Below the pieces are notes generated by a model, which searched no databases, had not been told where the DNA came from, and saw nothing but the letters and a program-made list of their open reading frames with translations. A program made the translations under genes and the position numbers. Shown here in pieces: positions 7,920 through 17,100 of a DNA stretch of 64,000 nucleotides. The stretch's first letter is position 1; each line of letters opens with the position of its first letter. Where the stretch lies: the NCBI RefSeq assembly GCF_019968905.1, contig NZ_CP079946.1, positions 1,116,001 through 1,180,000 on the forward strand, in the 5' to 3' direction. Origin of the DNA: Corallococcus sp. EGB. GTDB lineage: Bacteria; Myxococcota; Myxococcia; Myxococcales; Myxococcaceae.

Positions 7920-10900
7920 TCAGTGCCGGGGCAGGGCGCAGGTGCCCACGTCGCGCAGCAGCTTGTGCGCCTCCGCGAGCAGCGCGTGTCCCTTCACCTC
8001 CGGAGGCACGCGCGCGATGAGCTTCATGTCCGGCGTCAGCCGGTAGAAGCCCTTGGAGCGCTGCACCAGCCCCGCCACCTTCGCGCCGTCCAGCAGCGCG
8101 TCGCCGCCCAGCGCCAGCGACAGCCGGCCCGGGCCCGCCTCCAGCGCGCGCAGCCGCAGCTCGCGCATGTCGATCTTGAGGAGCGTCACTTCGGAGAGGG
8201 CGTCCACCTCGTCGGGCGCCTCGCCGTAGCGGTCCACCAGCTCCGCGCGCAGGTCCGTCACCTCGTCCGGGTGGCTGGCCTGGCTGAAGCGCTTGTAGAA
8301 CACCAGCCGCTGGTGCACGTCCGCCACGTAGTCGTCGGGGATGAGCGCCGGCATGGGCAGGTTGATGTCCGGCTCCACGTGCACCTTCGGCGGCTGGCCC
8401 TGCAGCTCCGCCACCGCCTCCTCCATCAGCTGCGCGTACAGGTCGAAGCCAATCTCCGCGATGGCGCCGGACTGCTTCTCGCCCAGGAGGTTGCCCGCGC
8501 CGCGGATCTCCAGGTCGTGGCTGGCGATGGAGAAGCCCGCCCCCAGCTCCGTGAAGTTCTGGAGCACCTCCAGCCGGCGCTGCGCGTCCTTCGTCACCGG
8601 ACGGCGGGTGGGCACCAGCAGGTACGCATACGCGCGCTCCTTGCTGCGGCCCACGCGGCCACGCAGCTGGTAGAGCTGCGCCAGACCGAACTGGTCCGCG
8701 CGGTTGACGATCATCGTGTTGGCGCTGGAGATGTCGATGCCGCTCTCGATGATGCTGGTGCACAGCAGCACCTGGAACTTGTGCTCCGTGAACTGGAGCA
8801 TCACCTTCTCCAACTGCCCTTCGCCCATCTGGCCGTGCGCCACGCCAATGGAGACGTTCGGCAGGAGCTTCCTCAGCTCCTGCTCCATGGACGGCAGGGA
8901 CTCCACGCGGTTGTGCACGAAGAAGACCTGTCCACCGCGCGCGATTTCGCGCTCCACGGCCTCCTTGATGACGGCGTCGTCGTACTTCATCACGAAGGTG
9001 CGGATGGCCCGGCGGTCCTGCGGCGGCGTGGCGATGATGCTCATGTCGCGCACACCGGACATGCTCATGTGCAGCGTGCGGGGGATGGGCGTCGCCGTCA
9101 GCGTCAGCACGTCCACCTGCGTGCGCAGCCGCTTGAGCGCCTCCTTCTGCTTCACGCCGAAGCGCTGCTCCTCGTCCACCACCAAAAGCCCCAGGTCCTT
9201 GAAGGCCACCTCACCGGCCAGGAGCTTGTGCGTGCCGATGACGATGTCGACCTTGCCCTCCTTGGCGCGGCGGAGGATGTCGCGGATCTCCGGCGGCTTG
9301 CGGATGCCGGAAATCACCTCCACCGTGACGGGGTAGTCCTTGAAGCGCTTCTTGAACGAGTGGAAGTGCTGCTGCGCCAGCACCGTGGTGGGCACCAGCA
9401 CCGCCACCTGCTTGCGGTCCAGCGTGGCCTTGAAGGCGGCGCGCATCGCCACCTCCGTCTTGCCGTAGCCCACGTCGCCGCAGACGAGCCGGTCCATGGG
9501 CTGCGGCTTCTGCATGTCCGCGAGCACGTCCTCGATGGCCTTCGCCTGGTCCGGCGTCTCCTCGAACTCGAAGTCCGCCTCGAACTGGGCGAAGTAGCGG
9601 TCCGGCGCGGCGAACGCGTAGCCCGGGTGGGCCTTGCGCGCGGCGGCCATCTGCAACAGCTCCGCCGCCATCTTGAGCAGCTGCTCCTTGACGCGCTTCT
9701 TCGTCTTCTCCCAGCTCGTCGTGCCCAGCTTGTCCAGCTGGACCTTCTCCGGGTCTCCGCCGGTGAACTTCTGGATGAGCCGCATGCGGCCCACCGGCAG
9801 GTAGATCTTGTCCCGCCCCGCGTACTCCAGGACGAGGAAGTCCCCCGGCACGCCCTGCACCTCCATCTTCGTCAGGCCCGCGTAGCGCCCGATGCCGAAG
9901 TCGGTGTGGACGATGAGGTCGCCTTCCTTCAGGTCCTTGAAGCCCGCGGCGAACGCATCCAGCTTCTTGCTGCGCTTGACGCGGCGGCGGGAGCGGACGC
10001 CGAAGATCTCCTCGTCCGCGAGCACCGCCAGCCGGCCTTCAGGGTCGATGAAGCCCTGGCTCACCTCGCCGGTGAACAGGTGCGCCCACACCGCCGGCTC
10101 ATAGAGCTTCGCCGGATCCTGCATGGGCTCCGTGTGCACCTTCACCATCACGGAGCGGTCCAGCAGCAGCCGCTTGAGCCGGTCCGCCTGGCTCAGCGTG
10201 CCGCACGCCACCGCGCACGCGACGCCGGTGTCGCGCCAGCGCTGGAGCCGCTCCACCAGCGGGGTGAGCGCGCCCTCCTCGCCGTGGTGCGCGAGGATGG
10301 CCTCGCGCAGGTCCTGCGTCGTGCCGAAGGTGAAGGCCACGGGCACTTCGGACTGCGTGAGTGACAGGCCACCGCCCTCCACCACGCGCAGGGCCTTGAG
10401 GCCCGCGGCCACGCCGTCGCGCGTGAGGAAGTGGTGCTCCGGTGGATAGGTGAGGTCCTGGCGCGCGTCCGCCTCCTCCACGCCCTTCGCCAGCTCCGCC
10501 TGGAGCTCCTCCTGGGCGCGGTCCAGCCCCACCGGGTCGTCCAGGTAGACGACGGGCTCCTTCGTCCAGGCGTTCAGGTAGTCGAACACGGAGGCCAGCC
10601 CGCCCTCGAAGAAGCCGGGCAGCAGGCCCTCCAGCCCGAAGCCGGGCAGCCCTTCGCGCAGCGCGTCCAGCCGCTCGCGCAGCTTGATGGTGGGCAGGTT
10701 GATGCGGTCCGCCACCGCGCGGGCAGCGGCCTCGGCGCGAGGGCGCGTGTCGTCGGTGAGCAGCAGCTCGCGCGAGGGCACCAGGTCCACGGCCTTGAGC
10801 GCGTCCACCGTGCGCTGCGTCTCCGGGTCGAAGACGCGGATGGACTCGATGGTGTCCCCGAAGAACTCCAGGCGCACCGGCCGCTCGTACAGGGGGCTGA

Positions 10901-11504
10901 AGACGTCCAGCAGGCCGCCGCGCACGCTGAAGGTGCCCTTGTCCTCCACCAGCGGGCTGTTCTGGTAGCCCATCAGCGCCAGCTTCCGCGCCAGCGAGTC
11001 GCGGTCGAAGTCCTGGCCCACCTCCACGCGCTGGGCCAGCCCCTCCATCACCGCCAGCGGCAGCACGCGGCGGTGCAGGGCGCGCAGGGACAGCACCAGG
11101 GCCGGGAACGGCGTGCCGCGCGCCAGGTGGAACAGCGCGCCCAGCCGCTCTGTGATGGGGCCGGGCTCCGGTGACAGCTCGTCGTACGGAAGCACCTCGT
11201 CCGCGGGCAGGCGCAGCACGCGAGGCTCCAGCAGGCTGCCGGTGCCTCCCAGGAAGAAGGCCAGGTCGTGCGCGAGCGCGTCCGCCGCCTCTTCATCCAC
11301 GGCCACGCACACCAGGGGCGCGCGCAGCTCCCGGTGCAGGCGGGCGAGCAGGTGGCCACGCGCCGCGCCCTTCACCCCCTGTGTCCGCGCGCGGTGTCCC
11401 GCGCGCAGGGAGGCCAGCAGTCGGGCGAAGGCATCGCCGGAGGAGGGGGGAGCGCCGCCGGGCCAGGACGTGCCGTCGGACTTCGGGGAGAGGGAGGTAT
11501 CCAT
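7920..11504 (-). CDS. mfd: Transcription-repair coupling factor Mfd
   Basis: 1194 residues, the usual length. Mfd displaces RNA polymerase stalled at DNA lesions and recruits UvrA. Domains in order: UvrB-like N-terminal region (residues 30-350), the RNA-polymerase-interacting CarD/RID domain (GDLIVHTDFGIGRYAG near 535), and a RecG-like helicase with Walker A GDVGYGKTE (about 675), a DEEQRFG box (about 775), LTATPIPRTL, and the QLRGRVGRS motif VI. The C-terminal TRCF domain starts around ELPVD-type sequence near 1030. The ATG at 11504 is the first good start. It is downstream of, and on the same strand as, nothing closely spaced, so the 168-base gap before the pilus operon probably holds its promoter. 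Confidence 0.97.
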   Translation of the reverse strand: MDTSLSPKSDGTSWPGGAPPSSGDAFARLLASLRAGHRARTQGVKGAARGHLLARLHRELRAPLVCVAVDEEAADALAHDLAFFLGGTGSLLEPRVLRLPADEVLPYDELSPEPGPITERLGALFHLARGTPFPALVLSLRALHRRVLPLAVMEGLAQRVEVGQDFDRDSLARKLALMGYQNSPLVEDKGTFSVRGGLLDVFSPLYERPVRLEFFGDTIESIRVFDPETQRTVDALKAVDLVPSRELLLTDDTRPRAEAAARAVADRINLPTIKLRERLDALREGLPGFGLEGLLPGFFEGGLASVFDYLNAWTKEPVVYLDDPVGLDRAQEELQAELAKGVEEADARQDLTYPPEHHFLTRDGVAAGLKALRVVEGGGLSLTQSEVPVAFTFGTTQDLREAILAHHGEEGALTPLVERLQRWRDTGVACAVACGTLSQADRLKRLLLDRSVMVKVHTEPMQDPAKLYEPAVWAHLFTGEVSQGFIDPEGRLAVLADEEIFGVRSRRRVKRSKKLDAFAAGFKDLKEGDLIVHTDFGIGRYAGLTKMEVQGVPGDFLVLEYAGRDKIYLPVGRMRLIQKFTGGDPEKVQLDKLGTTSWEKTKKRVKEQLLKMAAELLQMAAARKAHPGYAFAAPDRYFAQFEADFEFEETPDQAKAIEDVLADMQKPQPMDRLVCGDVGYGKTEVAMRAAFKATLDRKQVAVLVPTTVLAQQHFHSFKKRFKDYPVTVEVISGIRKPPEIRDILRRAKEGKVDIVIGTHKLLAGEVAFKDLGLLVVDEEQRFGVKQKEALKRLRTQVDVLTLTATPIPRTLHMSMSGVRDMSIIATPPQDRRAIRTFVMKYDDAVIKEAVEREIARGGQVFFVHNRVESLPSMEQELRKLLPNVSIGVAHGQMGEGQLEKVMLQFTEHKFQVLLCTSIIESGIDISSANTMIVNRADQFGLAQLYQLRGRVGRSKERAYAYLLVPTRRPVTKDAQRRLEVLQNFTELGAGFSIASHDLEIRGAGNLLGEKQSGAIAEIGFDLYAQLMEEAVAELQGQPPKVHVEPDINLPMPALIPDDYVADVHQRLVFYKRFSQASHPDEVTDLRAELVDRYGEAPDEVDALSEVTLLKIDMRELRLRALEAGPGRLSLALGGDALLDGAKVAGLVQRSKGFYRLTPDMKLIARVPPEVKGHALLAEAHKLLRDVGTCALPRH

Positions 11505-11624
11505 TCGGGGGCCCGTGTGGGGCCCTCGGCTAATTAGGGTGCGCCTTCTCCCAAATCAACGCTGGATGCGGACTCCTGTCGTGTGCAGGAGCGCAGCGGG
11601 ACGGCCGGTGGGCGGGGAGGCTCA

Positions 11625-11661
11625 CGCGCGCCCGGGACATGGGAAGGTCCCCGGGCGCGCG
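11625..11661 (-). terminator. GC-rich hairpin after the pilus operon
   Basis: Perfect 12-bp inverted repeat: CGCGCGCCCGGG at 11625-11636 and its complement at 11650-11661, loop of 13 bases. It begins 12 bases past the stop codon of the last minor pilin gene. There is no U-run after the stem, so intrinsic termination is not certain; it could instead protect the mRNA 3' end. Confidence 0.45.
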
Positions 11662-11672
11662 GTCTCACCTGC

Positions 11673-12368
11673 TCAGGGCACCGAGCACGCCGCCGCCAGC
11701 CGCGTGTCCTTGCGGCTGGCGTCGCTGGTGGTGGCCGCCAGCGAGTCGCAATCCATCACGTTGGACAGGCCCGTCAGCGGCTCCACCATGAGCACGCTCT
11801 TGGCGCGGTTGGAGGTGAAGCGGAACTGGATGGAGCTGTCCGCCGGGGCCGCCGCGGTGACGGCCACGGGATCGTTGAGCACCCCCCGCATGCAGTCCAT
11901 CCTGTTGAACGCTGGCCGGCCGGAGCCCGGCAGGAAGCACAGGTTGTTGATGTTCGAGGCGTTCATCGTGGCCGGGATGATGATGTCCGGCCCCGTCTCG
12001 GTGCAGCACGCGGGCATGGTTCGGCACGTCCTGCCCATGCACGTGTCAATGGGGCACTGGCCCGTGCCCCAGTCATCCGGGGTATTGACGTTGGGACCGC
12101 ACTTCAGCCGCTCCCAGCGGGCCACGGTGTGCTGCTGGCCGTCCGGCTGGAGGACGTTGTTCTCCACCACGATGCGCACCGGCTGGTTCGTGCTGATGGC
12201 CAGCTGGCGCGCGCGCAGCGCGCTCGACCACAGCTCGCGCGTGGCCGTGTTCTCCTTCTGTCCTCCAATGCTCCCCTGCATCCCCGCGACCGCCAGGGTG
12301 ATGCACACGGCCACCACCGCCAGGGCGGCCATCATCTCCAACAACGTCATGCCACGCGTGTGCTTCAT
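11673..12368 (-). CDS. fimU: Minor pilin, FimU/FimT/GspH type
   Basis: 231 residues with a class III prepilin leader: a short basic leader cut at Gly before MTLLEMMAALAVVAV, with Glu at mature position 5 and one N-terminal helix that both spans the membrane and packs the pilus core. The C-terminal part has several Cys residues (CGPNVN, CPIDTC, CRTMPACC) likely forming disulfides. The GspH/FimT-like N-terminus and the position last in the operon suggest FimU. The start overlaps the pilW stop by four bases (ATGA), so translation is coupled. FimU would join PilV, PilW and PilX in the tip complex that primes pilus assembly. Confidence 0.8.
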   Translation of the reverse strand: MKHTRGMTLLEMMAALAVVAVCITLAVAGMQGSIGGQKENTATRELWSSALRARQLAISTNQPVRIVVENNVLQPDGQQHTVARWERLKCGPNVNTPDDWGTGQCPIDTCMGRTCRTMPACCTETGPDIIIPATMNASNINNLCFLPGSGRPAFNRMDCMRGVLNDPVAVTAAAPADSSIQFRFTSNRAKSVLMVEPLTGLSNVMDCDSLAATTSDASRKDTRLAAACSVP

Positions 12369-13654
12369 GGTTTACCCGCCGGGTCCACCGGCCGCTGCAG
12401 GCCCACCGTCATGTTGCGCGCCGCGACGCGGAAGGTGTAGCGCCGGCGCGTGTAGCCGTCCTTCGCCAGGCCCTCCTCATCCGTGCCCGTCATGTCCGCG
12501 TCCCGGTTGATGCGCCGCGTGCGGATGACCAGCGTCACCTCCAGCTCGCGCACCCGCTGGCGCAGGCGCTTGATGACTTCCTTCTTCCGGTCCGCGGCCG
12601 GAAGCAGCGTCAGCTTCGGGAGGTCTTTCCCCTCGGAGTCCAGGTCGTCCGTCATGCAGGCCTTGAGGATGTACTTCGCCTCGTCACAGTCGGAGATGGC
12701 TGGGTGGGGCACGCCAGGGTTGCGGTGGTTGGTTTCACCGGCGACGCTGGGGTACCACTCCAGCGCGTAGTATCGGGTGGGGTCGCCCTTGAGGTCCTTG
12801 TCGAAGTCCACGACGCCCTCGCGCACGGTCATCTGCTCCACGTCGCGGCTCACCACGGACCAGGCCGCGGCGCCCGGCGCGCGGTACTCCAGCGTGGGGA
12901 TGCCACCCTTCCAGTTCACCCGGTAGGCCGCGCCACTCAGCCGCATCGCCAGCCAGTTCACGACGTCCGAGGGGTCCTTGGGCGTCCAGATGCTGGTGGC
13001 GGTGCCGAAGTCCTCGCACTTGGGGGATTCCGCGAGCCCTCCGTTGACCGTGATGATGGAGTTCGCGGCCGCGTTGGACGCAATGCCGACGATGCTGACC
13101 GGGCAGGCCGGCCGGTTGCCCCCGCTGACCATGACGGCGGAAGCCGGGCCGCTGGGGGTGACCATGGCCGTCGAGGCGTTGGGCCTGGCGCAGAACTCGG
13201 TCTTGGACTGGCGGACCTTCCCCGAGGCGCACGGCGCCAGGGTGATCATCCCGTTCGTGTCACCCCAGTAGAACTGGATGGCGTCCGAAGCCGGGAAGCC
13301 CGCGGGCGGCATCGCGAAGGTCGGGTCCGCGCCGAAGGGCGTGCCCACGCCCGTCGTCAGGTCCGGTTGACGCCAGACCGTGATGGCCGAGCGCTCGTCG
13401 ACGACGCCGCCGGTGAAGAAGGAGATGGGCGCGTTGCCCATGCCCGTCCCCGCCCGGGAGATGTCCAGCGTCAGCATCTCCTTCACCGCGCGCCCGGTGA
13501 CCTGCGCGGTCATCGTCTGTTCCTCGAAGAGGGCCCGCTTCTGCATCTGGGCGCCCACCACCAGCCCGGTGGTGAGCACCATGACCCCCAGGGCGCTGGC
13601 GATCATCACTTCCAGGAGCGTGAAGCCCCGACCATGGAATGAAGAGTGTTTCAC
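12365..13654 (-). CDS. pilW: Minor pilin, PilW type
   Basis: 429 residues from a GTG start at 13654, which overlaps the pilV stop by four bases (GTGA). The leader ends at Gly, followed by FTLLEVMIASALGVMVL with Glu5. The long globular part and the SRAG sequence after the first helix are characteristic of PilW-class minor pilins. An in-frame extension 21 codons further upstream would run into pilV and lacks a leader shape. It is a partner of PilV, PilX, FimU and PilY1 in the priming complex at the base and tip of type IVa pili. Confidence 0.8.
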   Translation of the reverse strand: MKHSSFHGRGFTLLEVMIASALGVMVLTTGLVVGAQMQKRALFEEQTMTAQVTGRAVKEMLTLDISRAGTGMGNAPISFFTGGVVDERSAITVWRQPDLTTGVGTPFGADPTFAMPPAGFPASDAIQFYWGDTNGMITLAPCASGKVRQSKTEFCARPNASTAMVTPSGPASAVMVSGGNRPACPVSIVGIASNAAANSIITVNGGLAESPKCEDFGTATSIWTPKDPSDVVNWLAMRLSGAAYRVNWKGGIPTLEYRAPGAAAWSVVSRDVEQMTVREGVVDFDKDLKGDPTRYYALEWYPSVAGETNHRNPGVPHPAISDCDEAKYILKACMTDDLDSEGKDLPKLTLLPAADRKKEVIKRLRQRVRELEVTLVIRTRRINRDADMTGTDEEGLAKDGYTRRRYTFRVAARNMTVGLQRPVDPAGKP

Positions 13655-14163
13655 GGTGCCATCCGACTCTGCATGACGACCATCTGCCGGTCCGCGCGGA
13701 TGCCCGGCTCGTTCCAATTCACGGACACGCGCACATTCACGACCGTGCCTGTGCTGCCCGCGGCGAGGTTGCGGGTGAGGGACGGCTCACCCGTGCCGCC
13801 GCCTGCCTCCATCGTGCCGGGGACCTGTGGATTGTCCACGTCGACGTTCACCGTGTACATGCGCGCCACGACCTTGGGGTCCGTGGGCGCCGCGTCGCGC
13901 AGGAGTCCATCCGCCGTCTGCCACACGTTGAACGTCTGGTCCCTCACGGTGTCGCAGGTCGGCGAGCCCTGGCAACCGCGCTGGAGGATGTTCTCCAGCG
14001 TGCGCTCCGCGATGAGCTGCGCCTGGTTCGCGGTCAGGGTGCGGCGGTTCGAGCGGGTCGTCTGGCTCACCACGGTCATCGCCGCCGCGACTCCCAGCAG
14101 CATGACGGCCATGGTGGCCATGACTTCCAGCAGGGTGACACCCCGTGATGCGCGCTGCTTCAT
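13651..14163 (-). CDS. pilV: Minor pilin, PilV type
   Basis: 170 residues. The start at 14163 overlaps the pilY1 stop by four bases. A short basic leader (MKQRASRG) precedes VTLLEVMATMAVMLLG with Glu5, and residues 40-60 (AQLIAERTLENIL) form the continuing helix as in PilV/GspI proteins. CQGSPTCD suggests a disulfide. An upstream in-frame ATG at 14247 lies inside pilY1 and would place 28 residues ahead of the leader, so it was not used. Confidence 0.8.
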   Translation of the reverse strand: MKQRASRGVTLLEVMATMAVMLLGVAAAMTVVSQTTRSNRRTLTANQAQLIAERTLENILQRGCQGSPTCDTVRDQTFNVWQTADGLLRDAAPTDPKVVARMYTVNVDVDNPQVPGTMEAGGGTGEPSLTRNLAAGSTGTVVNVRVSVNWNEPGIRADRQMVVMQSRMAP

Positions 14164-17100
14164 TGCGGCAGTCTCCCGTCGGGCAGCGGCTCCCAGAGCA
14201 TGATCTGCGAGCGGGAAGATCCCTTCGTGCCTGCCTTGTTGTTCCAACTCTCCGGATCGCCCGTGACCTTCATCTTACCCGTGGCCGTGAGCACAATGAG
14301 GTGCTCGTCGTGGACCACCGGCGCGGAGATGGCGTGGCCTTCCAGCGCCGCCGGGCCACCGCCGGCCAACACACCGCTCAACTGGTTGGCCGTATACGCC
14401 TCGCCATGCGCGTTCGCGTCCAGGCTGCAGATGTCCGCCGCCGTGCCCACCGCGGTCGCGGCGTAGATGCTGTTCGCGCTCATGGCCACGCCGCCCCACA
14501 GCTTCTGGCCCGGAGACAGCTTCTGCACCCAGAGGGGCTTGAGCTCCGCGCAAGGCTTGCTGCCCGTGGGATCCGGGTCCTCGAAGGCCAGCAGGTGGTA
14601 CTGGTACGTGGGGTGCGCGGGGTCCGGCTCCTTGTAGCCGTCCGTGTACTTGTCCGGGCTGTCGCTGGTACCGAAGTAGAGGCGCACCGCCGGGCCCGCG
14701 TCCGTGCTGACCACCTTCACGGCCACGTTGGAGTAGAGCTCCTGCAGGTCCAGCTCCTTCTGGCTCGCGTCCGGGTGGTTCTTCAGCGCGGAGGCCGCGT
14801 GGGCCACCATGCACTTCTTCACCTGGCTGCCAAGCTTCCTGGAGGTGGCCACGTCCTTGAGGTTCACGCGCCAGACGCTGCCGGCCGTGGTGGGCACGTA
14901 CATGACGTCGTAGGAGCCGTCCTGGTCCAGGTCCACCAGCGGCGTCTCCGCCGCGATGCCGGAACCCTGCTCGAAGGTGAGGACACCCGCGTACTTGGCG
15001 GAGCCGTACTCGAGCGGCCTGCCCGTCTTCATGTCGAGCAGGTAGACGGCGCCCGCACGCAGGTCGCCCGGGTCGTAGTCGGTGCCCACCACCGCCACCC
15101 AGCGCCGGTCCTTGTCGTCCGAGGAGCCCCAGGAGATGCGCCCCAGGGACGGCGAGTGCCGGGAGCCCGAGTTGTCCGGCATCAGCACGGGATTGGGGGC
15201 GTTGGGGACGTTGGCCGCGACGGCGGCGGTGAAGGCGGACGCCACGTCGTTGTCCGCCAGGCTGAACTCCCACAGCGGCAGCGGGTACCAGCTGTCCGTG
15301 GGATTCGTGATGTCCATCGCGAACACCACCGGGCTGGCCTTGCCCGTCGCGGAGACGAGCACCGTCTTGGCGCCCTTCTTCTTCTGCGCCGTGGTCTCGG
15401 GCTTCCAGGTGTACTTGATGGAGGCGTCCCAGTCGTTGCGGTCACCAAAGTCCATGTTGGCGATGCTGGGTGACGCGTCCATCTGCGGCTTGGGCAGGGT
15501 GCCCGAGCCACGGAAGCGCACGTACTGGTTGCGGTACTGGCTCAGCAACAGGTTGGGCATGTAGGCGAACGCCTCACTGCCGGAGCCGTACTCACGGGGG
15601 GCCGGGGTGCCGTTGTTGGGGCACGACTTCGGGACGAAGTAGCCGCGGTACTGACTGCTGCCCGGGGTGCAGGGGTCGGTCACGTCGTTGCGGAAGTCGC
15701 CCGCGTCGAAGGAGTGGAGCACGCCCGACATCGTACCCACGAAGGCCCGGGTGCTCCGGGTCTTCAGGGGCTCCAGGAAGTTCGCACGGAAGAGGTCGCG
15801 CTCGGCGGGCTTCGTGTTCAGGAACCAGGGGTCCTGATACGGGGGCACGGCCAGCGCCACGGTGGAGATGTTGATGCCGCCGAAGGGCCAGGGCCGGAAC
15901 TTGTCCGTGGCGATCGCCGCGTTCGCGTTCTCGTAGCCATACAGCCAATCAATGAGGAACTGCCGGTCGCTGTAGGGCGACGTCGACGCGGCCACGGTGC
16001 AGATGCCGTCGTGGTTCAGGTCGTAGAGGTAGCGACCGTCGATCTCGCTGTACGTGTTGCACAGGGAGGCGGGCATCAGCGTGTTGGCCACGTCGTTGTC
16101 CTTGACGTCCTTGCGGTCTCCCGAGGTGTTGATGGTGTAGAGCTTGCGGTTGAGCGGATTGGACGCGGCCAGCGACAGCGCCATCACACGTCCGGCCTCC
16201 CAGCGCAGCTTCGGCTCGGTCGCCTTGGGGTTCTCCGGGTTGTAGAGCGACTGCAGGAAGAGCCGGCCACGGATGGAGTAATCCTTGCCACCGTCATAGG
16301 CGCGGTTGCCCGGAGCAGGCAGGGCGCCCGGGGTGTTCCAGCCCACGCCCCAGTTCTGGCCCGGCGTCTCGTTCACGCCCCAGACGGCGACGTTGCCGAT
16401 GGTGCTGGGGCTGGAGCGCGCATACGCGCCCGAGCGCACCGCCTGATAGCCGATGTCGACGTCGTCGATGATGGGACGGCAGAGCTCGCTGGGGCTGCTG
16501 ATGTCCACCTTCCAGCACAGCTGCGAACCGGTGAGGCCCAGCGCCAGGATGTCGATCTCCACCTCCTGGTCCGGGTACTGCTTGTTGTTGTCGAGCGGCA
16601 CCGGCACCCACGTGGGGTTTTCGTTCTTCTGGTACTTGCCGTCAGTGCCCAGCACGCGGCAGTCCACGGCGATGGAATAGGTGATGGTGGGCTTCACACC
16701 GCTCGCGGTGCAGGCGCCCGCGACCTCTTCCGTCCAGCAGGGGGCCTTCGTGCAGCCGGAGTTGGGGCGGATGTTCTTGGGCGGGTTGCCCGGGGTCGCG
16801 TACGGGGCGACGTCGTCCTGGCGGCGGAAGCGGACCTTGGTGATGGTGAAGTCAGGGCCCAGCTTGTCGCCCGTGTCGCTCATGACGTCCGAGGTGATGG
16901 TGGTGGACTTGGCGCCACCGCCGTTCTCCTTGTTGATCATGAACACGATGTCGTTGAAGTCGCGGTCACCGCCGCCGTTGAGGTCCTCGAAGCCGAGGAT
17001 CCACCGGAAGGGGTCCGTGGTCGGCGCGCCCACGATGACGTGGGGCATGAAGTTCATCCGGTCGATGGCGGGCTTCAGGTTGCCGGGCTCCGTGCCAGGG

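Noticed and set aside
7845-10364. 839-codon plus-strand open frame opposite mfd
   Set aside because: Composition and the intact Mfd motifs on the other strand show it is a GC artefact.
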